Assembly: GCF_001461035.1 (NCBI RefSeq)
Contig: NZ_LNAM01000219.1
Location: 1 to 64,000, forward strand
Reading direction: 5' to 3'
DNA length: 64,000 nucleotides
DNA from: Acetivibrio ethanolgignens
GTDB taxonomy: Bacteria > Bacillota > Clostridia > Lachnospirales > Lachnospiraceae
The notes under the pieces were generated by a model that had not been told where the DNA came from, did not search any database, and worked only from the letters and a program-made list of their open reading frames with translations. Both the position numbers and the translations under genes were made by a program. Below are positions 28,760-35,545 of the stretch, piece by piece (position 1 is the stretch's first letter; each line of letters begins with the position of its first letter).

Positions 28760-29650
28760 ATGATAGAAAAAGCAATTCATCTGGTAAAAAGGGTGATACA
28801 AAAGCTTCAGGATTATGGAAAGCTGGTAATGTTCAGTCATACCATATTTTCCCTGTCCTTTGCCTTAGTATCACTTCTGGCAGCCTCTAACGGAAAACCG
28901 GAGCCAGGAGTGTTTTTCTGGGCGATGCTGGCTTTATTAGGTGCAAGAACCGGAGCAAATGCCTTGAACCGGGTGATAGATGCAAAAATAGATGCTAAGA
29001 ATCCAAGAACAGCAAACCGCCAGATTCCAAAGGGTGAGGTATCTGTAAAAGAAACCTTGGTATTTGTGGCACTCTGCTTTGCACTTTTAGTATTCAGTGC
29101 CTATAAGCTGAATCCGCTGTGTATGTATCTGTCACCACTGGCACTGTTTTTGATGTTTATTTATTCTTATACAAAGAGATTTACCTGGCTATGTCATCTG
29201 GTGCTGGGAATTACCTGTGCCTGTGCTCCGGTAGGAGCCTGGCTGGCGGTGACAGGAGCCTTTTCCTGGCAGGCAATTTTTCTGGGTGGTGCTAACTGTC
29301 TGTGGACAGCTGGCTTTGACATTATCTATGGTTCCCAGGATTATGAGTTTGATAAGGCCAATGGCTTGCATTCCATTCCGGTACGGTTTGGTATCAAGGG
29401 TGGCTTGATTATTAGTGCTCTGTTTCACTTAGGAGCACTGGGATGCCTCGGACTTTACTGGTTGATTTCGCTGCCCCAGACCGGATGGATTTTACTGGTG
29501 GGAATCGTTGTTATCTTTGGGCTCATGGTGGTTCAGCATAAGCTGGTAACGCCGGGGCATTTAGAACAGGTCAATCTGGCTTCCTATAGTATCAGTCAGA
29601 TTACCGGTATCGTATTGATTATTGCAGGTGTATTGGATGTATATCTGTAG
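28760..29650 (+). CDS. ubiA: UbiA-family prenyltransferase
   Basis: 296 aa, about eight membrane helices. The first Asp motif NALNRVIDAKIDAKNPRTANR and the second YGSQDYEFDKANGLHSIP are intact. It transfers a polyprenyl chain to an aromatic acid in the membrane. Together with UbiD and UbiX this matches the MqnP-MqnL-MqnM trio; MenA-type enzymes do not need UbiD. It lies 6 bp after ubiD. Confidence 0.92.
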   Translation: MIEKAIHLVKRVIQKLQDYGKLVMFSHTIFSLSFALVSLLAASNGKPEPGVFFWAMLALLGARTGANALNRVIDAKIDAKNPRTANRQIPKGEVSVKETLVFVALCFALLVFSAYKLNPLCMYLSPLALFLMFIYSYTKRFTWLCHLVLGITCACAPVGAWLAVTGAFSWQAIFLGGANCLWTAGFDIIYGSQDYEFDKANGLHSIPVRFGIKGGLIISALFHLGALGCLGLYWLISLPQTGWILLVGIVVIFGLMVVQHKLVTPGHLEQVNLASYSISQITGIVLIIAGVLDVYL

Positions 29651-29662
29651 AGGAGAGATGCT

Positions 29663-30262
29663 ATGAAGACATGGATTGTAGGAGTAACGGGGGCAAGTGG
29701 AAGTGTGTATGCTCTGCGTACCATAGAGGCCTTATTAGAGGCAGGCTCACAGGTGCATATTGTATTCAGCGAAATGGCGGAAAAGGTAGTGCCTTACGAG
29801 ACTGGGCTTGCAAAGGAGGAGTTTTATCAGCGGCTTTCTGAGCATTTTACGAGGGATAAGGATTTTTTCCCGGAAGAAAATACGGATATGTTTGCCGGAA
29901 TTGCCAGTGGATCCTATCCTTGTGATGGCATGGTCATTGTGCCTGCCTCCATGTCTACGATAGGTCAGCTGGCTGCCGGCTATACGCCGTCTCTTCTTAC
30001 CCGGGCGGCAGATGTATGCTTAAAGCAGCGAAGACCGTTACTTATCGTACCGCGGGAAACACCGCTGACAACGATTCATTTGCGGAATATGACAACACTT
30101 TCCGAATGTGGAGGGGTGATTTTGCCGGCTAGCCCGGGATTTTATAAGCATCCGTCCAGTATGGAGGAAATTATTGATTTTACCGTGGGCAGAATATTAG
30201 ACTGCCTGAAGGTGGAAAATCAGCTATATCATAGATGGAAAGGGGAAGGAAATAGAAAATGA
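29663..30262 (+). CDS. ubiX: Flavin prenyltransferase UbiX
   Basis: 199 aa. Makes prenylated FMN for UbiD from reduced FMN and a dimethylallyl phosphate donor. Rossmann-like start GVTGASGSVYALR, the VPASMSTIGQLAAGYTPSLLTRAADVCLKQ block and LLIVPRETPL are conserved. It ends 4 bp inside the substrate-binding protein gene (ATGA overlap), so the transporter belongs to the same transcript. Confidence 0.95.
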   Translation: MKTWIVGVTGASGSVYALRTIEALLEAGSQVHIVFSEMAEKVVPYETGLAKEEFYQRLSEHFTRDKDFFPEENTDMFAGIASGSYPCDGMVIVPASMSTIGQLAAGYTPSLLTRAADVCLKQRRPLLIVPRETPLTTIHLRNMTTLSECGGVILPASPGFYKHPSSMEEIIDFTVGRILDCLKVENQLYHRWKGEGNRK

Positions 30263-31194
30263 AAAAGAGAATGTGGAAATCAGGAATTTTAGCTCTGCTG
30301 GCAGCGGCAGGTGTCATGTCTTTGACAGGCTGTCAGAAGAAGGCAGAGGATACAACTATAAAGCTGGGAGTTATGTATTCCTCGGATATTGTACCTCTGG
30401 CAGTTATTGAGGGACAGAAGCTGGATGAAAAATACGGTATTGATTTTGAAATGGAGGTTTTCCAGTCAGCAAAGGACAGAGATGCAGCTTTGCAGGCTGG
30501 GGAGCTGGATGGTGTTTTTACAGACTATATTGGTGTCTGCATGTACCAGAATGCCGGTCTTGACATGAAAATTACCGGTGTAACAGATGGAGACTATGTA
30601 CTGCTAGCCGGAAAGAAGACAGATATTACAGACCTTTCAGAGGCAGCGGGAAAAAGCATTGCAATTTCAGAAAATACGCTGATTGAATATAGCCTGGATT
30701 ATATTTTAGAGCAGAAGGGGTATGGTGCAGACTATCTTAAAAAAGAGGTTGTACCAAGAATTCCGGAACGCCTGGAGCTGCTCCGGACTGGCTCTATCGA
30801 CCTGGGACTTTTGCCGGACCCATTTTCTACGCTGGCAGCGGAGAGCGATGCTGTCATTCTTGGAAGTGCAAATGAAGCTGGACTGTATCCGGCAGTAATG
30901 GCTTTTACAAAAGATGCGGTTTCGGGAAAAAAGGATGTTATAGAGAAATTTTATAAGGCCTATAATGAGGCAGTAGATTATGTAAATACAACTCCAATTA
31001 CGGAATACGAAGAACTGGTAATTGAGAGGTGTGGTTATCCTGAGGAGTTAAAGGGAAAAATTGTTCTGCCGGAGTACCGGAAGGATGTCCTGCCATCAGA
31101 GGAAGATTTACAAAACGCAATTAACTGGGCAGCAACAAAGGGACTTTGCCCGGCAGAGCTTAAGCCGGAGGATTTACTTGGAAAGCTGGATTAG
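30259..31194 (+). CDS. ABC importer substrate-binding lipoprotein (NMT1/SsuA-like)
   Basis: 311 aa. A signal peptide with lipobox LTGC at about 22-25 leads into a type 2 periplasmic-binding fold (VMYSSDIVPLAVIEGQKLDEKYG, AGELDGVFTDYIG, RTGSIDLGLLPDPFS). This family binds small organic acids, sulfonates, aromatic acids or pyrimidines. Being coupled to ubiX and inside the quinone locus, it may capture an aromatic quinone precursor such as a dihydroxynaphthoate. That substrate is an inference. Confidence 0.85.
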   Translation: MKKRMWKSGILALLAAAGVMSLTGCQKKAEDTTIKLGVMYSSDIVPLAVIEGQKLDEKYGIDFEMEVFQSAKDRDAALQAGELDGVFTDYIGVCMYQNAGLDMKITGVTDGDYVLLAGKKTDITDLSEAAGKSIAISENTLIEYSLDYILEQKGYGADYLKKEVVPRIPERLELLRTGSIDLGLLPDPFSTLAAESDAVILGSANEAGLYPAVMAFTKDAVSGKKDVIEKFYKAYNEAVDYVNTTPITEYEELVIERCGYPEELKGKIVLPEYRKDVLPSEEDLQNAINWAATKGLCPAELKPEDLLGKLD

Positions 31195-31195
31195 T

Positions 31196-31972
31196 ATGCT
31201 GGAAATCAAGGATGTAACACTAGGGTATCATGGAAAGAAACAATGGAATAGAGTATTGGAAGATTTTAGCTTTTCTATGGAGCGGGGACGTTTTCTAAGC
31301 ATCCTGGGGCCATCTGGCTGTGGTAAAACAACTCTTTTAAATGGGCTTTCAGGGGTACTTCCGGTAAGAAAGGGAGAAATACTTTTTGAAGGCTCAGAGC
31401 TGTCACCGGGAACAATCTCCATTGGACTGATTCCACAAAGCTATGGACTTCTTCCATGGAAAACGGTAAAGGAAAATGCACTGTTTGGAGTACAGCTGCG
31501 GGATGGAAAGGACTTTGCTTCTAAAGAAGCTCAGTATGAAAAGGAGCTCACAGCCCTGGCAGAGCGGCTTTCGATAGAAAAGCTTCTGTCAAGATATCCT
31601 TCCTCCTTAAGTGGTGGACAGGCCCAGCGGACAGCCCTTTTACGGGCCCTTTTAGTGCGCCCCTTATTACTTTTGATGGACGAACCCTTTGCGGCCTTAG
31701 ATGCAGCGTCGTCGATTGAGGCAGCTATGCTTTGCCTGGAGCTTTGGGAAGAGTACCGGCCGACGACGGTTATGGTGACCCACCGGCTGGAGGATGCCAT
31801 GGCTTTAGCTACGGATATACTTGTAATGAATCAGAGCGGAAAAATATCTGCCTGCTATCAGAATCCGTGGCAGGGAAGCTATGACTGTCAGGAAGAGGAA
31901 TATTTTAAGATGAAAAGAAAATTAAGGGAGGCTGTTTTAGCGGCGCATGGGAAAGGAGAAGAAAAGCCATGA
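31196..31972 (+). CDS. ABC importer ATP-binding protein
   Basis: 258 aa from the ATG at 31196, one base after the preceding stop; a longer frame starting at 31061 overlaps the previous gene and is rejected. Walker A GPSGCGKTTLL, Q-loop IPQSYGLLPW, signature LSGGQAQR, Walker B LLLMDEPFAALD and H-loop VTHRLEDA are intact. SsuB/TauB-like energiser of the importer formed with its two neighbours. Confidence 0.93.
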   Translation: MLEIKDVTLGYHGKKQWNRVLEDFSFSMERGRFLSILGPSGCGKTTLLNGLSGVLPVRKGEILFEGSELSPGTISIGLIPQSYGLLPWKTVKENALFGVQLRDGKDFASKEAQYEKELTALAERLSIEKLLSRYPSSLSGGQAQRTALLRALLVRPLLLLMDEPFAALDAASSIEAAMLCLELWEEYRPTTVMVTHRLEDAMALATDILVMNQSGKISACYQNPWQGSYDCQEEEYFKMKRKLREAVLAAHGKGEEKP

Positions 31973-32697
31973 AAAAGATAGGGAACTTTTTAGTGGGATT
32001 TCTCCTTTTACAGCTTATCTGGCTTCTGGGAGCACTCCTTTTACATACAAGAGCTCTCCCGAATCCCCTTTTTGTCTACTTAAATTTCCCGCGGGTTTTA
32101 GAGGCAGGAATTTTTTTGCATGTAGGGGCAAGTCTTTTGCGGATTACAGCCGGAATCCTGATTTCACTGCTTCTGGGAATACCGCTGGGGCTTTTTATGG
32201 CGTATCAGAAGAATGGATGCCGTTTTTTAAATCCACTGGTGTATTTTGCCTATCCAATTCCTAAAACAGCTCTGCTTCCTGTGGTGATGCTGCTTCTGGG
32301 CCTGGGAAATGCTTCTAAAATAGTAATTCTTGTACTTACAGTAGTATTTCAGGTGATGATAGGGACTAAGGATGCTGCCCTGGGAATTGATGAGAGCTTT
32401 TATCAGGTAGCCCAAAGCTGTAATGCCAGTGCCAGAGACATGTTTTTTCATATTACCCTGCCAGCGATTTTGCCATCACTATTTACCGGGCTGCGGATTA
32501 ATGTTGGAACCTCTCTTGCTGTACTGTTTTTAGTCGAGGCTTATGGAACCAGACTTGGTATCGGATATTATATTTTGGATGCCTGGTCGAGAATTTCCTA
32601 TCTGGAAATGTACGGAGGTATTCTGGTAATTTCATTGATGGGAGCGTTACTGTTTTTGATTTTAGAGCTTTTGGAGACGAGAGTTGTGAGGCGGTAA
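31969..32697 (+). CDS. ABC importer permease
   Basis: 242 aa, about six membrane helices. BPD-type EAA loop: QSCNASARDMFFHITLPAILPSLFTGLRI. SsuC/TauC-like. The start overlaps the ATPase stop (ATGA). It is the last gene of the locus; its TAA overlaps the first base of a 300-bp palindromic repeat that may end the transcript. Confidence 0.92.
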   Translation: MKKIGNFLVGFLLLQLIWLLGALLLHTRALPNPLFVYLNFPRVLEAGIFLHVGASLLRITAGILISLLLGIPLGLFMAYQKNGCRFLNPLVYFAYPIPKTALLPVVMLLLGLGNASKIVILVLTVVFQVMIGTKDAALGIDESFYQVAQSCNASARDMFFHITLPAILPSLFTGLRINVGTSLAVLFLVEAYGTRLGIGYYILDAWSRISYLEMYGGILVISLMGALLFLILELLETRVVRR

Positions 32698-32996
32698 TTT
32701 TGATTTATAGATTTGTTTTGATTTTCAGGAGACGAAAAGAGTGTTGCTATTGTAGCTCTTAAGCTAGGACTACGAAAGACGATAATTCTAGAAAAATGCA
32801 TATAGTTTATTACAAGTGACGAGTACGCGGACATTCGACCTCCTGTCTCAAGTCCGCTCAAAAAACCTCCGTGTTTTTTGCCTCTGTAGGCTATGCATTT
32901 TTAAGAATTATCAGTCTTTCTCCGTATAGCTTATTCGCTACAATAACAACACTCTTTTCGTTTCTTGAAAATCAAAATAAATCTACAATACTAAAT
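32697..32996 (+). repeat. ~300-bp palindromic repeat, copy A
   Basis: First of three copies (others at 51059 and, inverted, at 52181). Long terminal inverted arms run inward from TTTTGATTTATAGATTTG. The left arm has GAAAAGAGTGTTGCTATTGTAGC, matched by the complement on the right. The core holds a GCGGAC...GTCCGC stem and a U-rich hairpin AAAAAAC-CTCCGT-GTTTTTT. It starts at the stop codon of the upstream permease gene. No transposase is encoded, so it is MITE-like or a mobile terminator-like structure. Confidence 0.85.
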
Positions 32997-33016
32997 TATT
33001 CAATACATCCAGAAGG

Positions 33017-33045
33017 TTGATAATTAGTGAAAAATGAAATATAAT
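33017..33045 (+). promoter_or_regulatory. Promoter of the DUF5662 gene
   Basis: TTGATA (33017-33022), 17-bp spacer, TATAAT (33040-33045). A GGAGG is followed 5 bases later by ATGTAA, a start-stop pair, just before the real ATG at 33083. Confidence 0.6.
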
Positions 33046-33082
33046 ATTCGAAGATATCAGAATTTGGAGGCTTAGATGTAAA

Positions 33083-33619
33083 ATGTGGAAGTGGCTGGGA
33101 CATTTAAAAACGATTAATCATCATAAACGGTTGGTAATGAAGCACTGCTTTAAGGCAGGGCTTTATAAGCAGGGACTTTTACATGATTTGTCCAAGTATT
33201 CTCCGACAGAATTTTTAGTAGGGGCAAAGTATTATCAGGGTGACAGAAGTCCCAATAATGCAGAACGTGAGGATAAGGGCTATAGCATGGCGTGGCTTCA
33301 TCACAAGGGGCGAAATAAGCACCATCTGGAGTACTGGATTGATTACAGTTTAGACCCGAAGGAGGGGATGATTGGTCTTAGGATGCCGGATAAGTATTTG
33401 GTGGAGATGGTATGTGATAGGATTGCAGCCAGCAAGACTTATAGAAAGGATGCTTATAAGGACAGTGACCCACTGGATTATTTTTTAAATTCCAAGGAGC
33501 ATTATATGGTTCATCCTGAGACTGCGAAAAGTCTTCAGTTCCTTTTGTCCATGCTTAAGGAAAAAGGAGAAGAGGAGACCTTCCGCTATATGAAACAGGA
33601 GCTTTTAGGGAAAAAATAA
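33083..33619 (+). CDS. DUF5662 family protein
   Basis: 178 aa, basic, His-rich. It has HHKRLVMKHCFKAGLYKQGLLHDLSKYSPTEF at the N-terminus and WLHHKGRNKHHLEYW in the middle, resembling metal-binding His/Asp patterns (HD-like). No function is established for the family. It is monocistronic: promoter upstream, convergent with the DeoR gene whose end lies 10 bp away. The ATG was chosen because the earlier ATG is followed at once by TAA. Confidence 0.8.
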   Translation: MWKWLGHLKTINHHKRLVMKHCFKAGLYKQGLLHDLSKYSPTEFLVGAKYYQGDRSPNNAEREDKGYSMAWLHHKGRNKHHLEYWIDYSLDPKEGMIGLRMPDKYLVEMVCDRIAASKTYRKDAYKDSDPLDYFLNSKEHYMVHPETAKSLQFLLSMLKEKGEEETFRYMKQELLGKK

Positions 33620-33629
33620 CAGTTCTCTT

Positions 33630-34376
33630 TTATACAGTAATTACACAGATACCCTGCTTTTCAAGTTCTGCAATAGTCCCGGAATCTATGTGCCGGTCTG
33701 TAATAACCTTTTGAATTTTACCCTTGATGTTCAGAGGAACAATACCATGCTTTGCAAATTTTTCACTTTCGGTAAGGACAATTACCTGTTCTGCCTGTGG
33801 AGCCATATCACGGACTGCCTGTGCACGCATCTGATCCTGGTTGGTAAAGCCTGTTCTTAAAGAATAACCATCTGTTCCAATGAAGAACAAATCAACGCAG
33901 AAATTCTCGGCACATTGGCGAAGCATTGGACCAACCAGAACCTGAGAATCCTGCTGATAGATTCCGCCCAGAAGGATAACTTGGAAATTTGATTTTCTGC
34001 GGATATAATCGGCAATAAAGGCACTATTGGTAATAATTGTAAGATCTTTTTTTGTGGCAGTCAGAAGATCAGCTAAAATAGCACAGCAGCTTCCGCTTTC
34101 AATCATAAGAGTATCACCCTCTGTAATCAGTTCGGCTGCCTTCCGGGCAATCTCTTTTTTGATTTCATAGTGATAGGCAATTCTTCCGTTAATATCATCT
34201 GTACTACGAAGGACGGCAAAGCCGTGTTCTCTTGTGATAATTCCCTTCTGAACTAAGTCATCCAGATCCTTTCGGACAGTTACTTGAGAAACTCCAAGCT
34301 TTTGTGCCAGAAGAGAGATTTCGACTCGTTTTTCGGTGGTTAGCAATTCTAAAATCTGGTGAGTTCTTTTTGTCAT
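33630..34376 (-). CDS. DeoR/GlpR-family sugar-responsive repressor
   Basis: 248 aa. N-terminal winged helix (RVEISLLAQKLGVSQVTVRKDLDDLVQKGIITREHG), C-terminal DeoRC phosphosugar-binding domain with SGSCCAILAD and FIGTDGYS. It is co-oriented with and 40 bp downstream of the glycyl-radical activase gene. Likely controls the divergent glycyl-radical/PTS genes in response to a sugar phosphate. Confidence 0.9.
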   Translation of the reverse strand: MTKRTHQILELLTTEKRVEISLLAQKLGVSQVTVRKDLDDLVQKGIITREHGFAVLRSTDDINGRIAYHYEIKKEIARKAAELITEGDTLMIESGSCCAILADLLTATKKDLTIITNSAFIADYIRRKSNFQVILLGGIYQQDSQVLVGPMLRQCAENFCVDLFFIGTDGYSLRTGFTNQDQMRAQAVRDMAPQAEQVIVLTESEKFAKHGIVPLNIKGKIQKVITDRHIDSGTIAELEKQGICVITV

Positions 34377-34416
34377 TGTACTGATATAAGTTCCTTTCTT
34401 TTATATTTTTAAACAC

Positions 34417-35400
34417 CTAAAAAAAGGCATGAATACCAGCCTGAAGAAAAATCTGCCGGAAGGCTTCCAGGTCTTTTTCGTGCAGGGCTGGGAAATCGGT
34501 ATATTTGTATTCCCTATTCAGCATATCATACTTTCTTTCGCCGAACTGATGAAAAGGAAGAAGCTGGATTTCTTTGGCATCGACCTCTTTGAGGCGTTCG
34601 GAGAACCCTTTGGCATCTTCCAGAGAATTATTGTACTCCGGGATAACAGGAAGACGCGGGAGAACTTTTTTCCCGGATGCTATGGCACGTTTCATGTTCT
34701 CCAGAATAGGACGGTTGGAAACGCCGGTTCCTTCCAGATGCTTTTCTTCCTTCCAATGCTTCATGTCAAACAGCAGCAGGTCGGCTTTTTCGGTTACCCG
34801 GTCGAAAATCTCCGGGGCAGCATAACCGGTTGTTTCTATGGCTGTGTGAATCTGGTGTTCTTTTAATGCCTTCAGAAGTGAAATGGCAAAATCCGGATGC
34901 ATAAGAGGCTCCCCACCAGACAAGGTAACACCGCCACCGCTTTCTTTGTAAAAGTCTTCGTCCTGAAGACAGACCTTCAGAATTTCAGAAATGCTGCGAA
35001 TCTCTCCTTCTGCCTTTAAAGCCTGGGCAGGGCAGCCAGAAACACAGCTTTGGCATTGCTTACACATAGCGTGATTAATCAGAATGTTTTTCTCTTTTCC
35101 AGTGATAGCACCGAAAGGACAATTTGCAATGCAGACCTGGCAGCCAGTACATTTTTCTCGATCCCATAAAATCTGAATTTTGCTATTCTGGCTTTCTGGA
35201 TTTGCACACCAGCTGCATTTTAAAGGACAGCCCTTAAAAAATACAACCGTCCTTATACCTGGTCCGTCATGGAGACTGAATTTTTGTATGTTGAAAATAA
35301 TACCAGTTTCTATTGTGTTAATAAAATCAAGTCCTCTCTTAAGTATTTGTATTTTTGAATGTATTTTTATTCTATCATGAAAGGTGTAAAAAGTAAACAA
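34417..35400 (-). CDS. Glycyl-radical enzyme activating protein (radical SAM)
   Basis: Generates the glycyl radical on the adjacent enzyme with SAM. Radical SAM motif CPLKCSWC, then two [4Fe-4S] ferredoxin-type clusters (CTGCQVCIANCPF and CKQCQSCVSGCPA), then GGVTLSGGEPLMHP. This is the activase class with an extra ferredoxin insert. The frame extends to a TTG at 35400, which lacks an RBS. An AGAGAGGA sequence and the expected N-terminus (IETGIIFNIQKF) point to a start near 35322, where the best-placed codon is ATT. If so, the protein is about 301 aa. Confidence 0.9.
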   Translation of the reverse strand: MFTFYTFHDRIKIHSKIQILKRGLDFINTIETGIIFNIQKFSLHDGPGIRTVVFFKGCPLKCSWCANPESQNSKIQILWDREKCTGCQVCIANCPFGAITGKEKNILINHAMCKQCQSCVSGCPAQALKAEGEIRSISEILKVCLQDEDFYKESGGGVTLSGGEPLMHPDFAISLLKALKEHQIHTAIETTGYAAPEIFDRVTEKADLLLFDMKHWKEEKHLEGTGVSNRPILENMKRAIASGKKVLPRLPVIPEYNNSLEDAKGFSERLKEVDAKEIQLLPFHQFGERKYDMLNREYKYTDFPALHEKDLEAFRQIFLQAGIHAFF

Positions 35401-35416
35401 GAGAAAGTAAAAAAAC

Positions 35417-35525
35417 TTTCATATGAAAATTAATTTGATTTTTTAGAAATATAATTGACAAATAATAGGAAAATATGATAGGATTTAATTACGAAGGAAA
35501 GATATTAATATTTCATATAAAATAT
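35417..35525 (+). promoter_or_regulatory. Promoter and candidate DeoR operators of the glycyl-radical operon
   Basis: TTGACA (35455-35460), 18-bp spacer, TAGGAT (35479-35484). A perfect palindrome TTTCATATGAAA (35417-35428) lies upstream, and a near copy, TTTCATATAAAA (from about 35512), lies downstream of the start. Two similar sites bracketing a promoter suit a DeoR-type repressor that loops DNA; binding is inferred. Confidence 0.5.
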
Positions 35526-35545
35526 ATAAGATTGGAGGATAAATT

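Noticed and set aside
32598-32861. Minus-strand frame beginning MSGLETGGRMS, with a similar frame at 50999-51223
   Set aside because: The resemblance is due to the 300-bp palindromic repeat, not to a protein family; neither frame has an RBS.
34429-34866. Plus-strand frame opposite the activase gene
   Set aside because: It is antisense to conserved radical SAM sequence and has no RBS or family.
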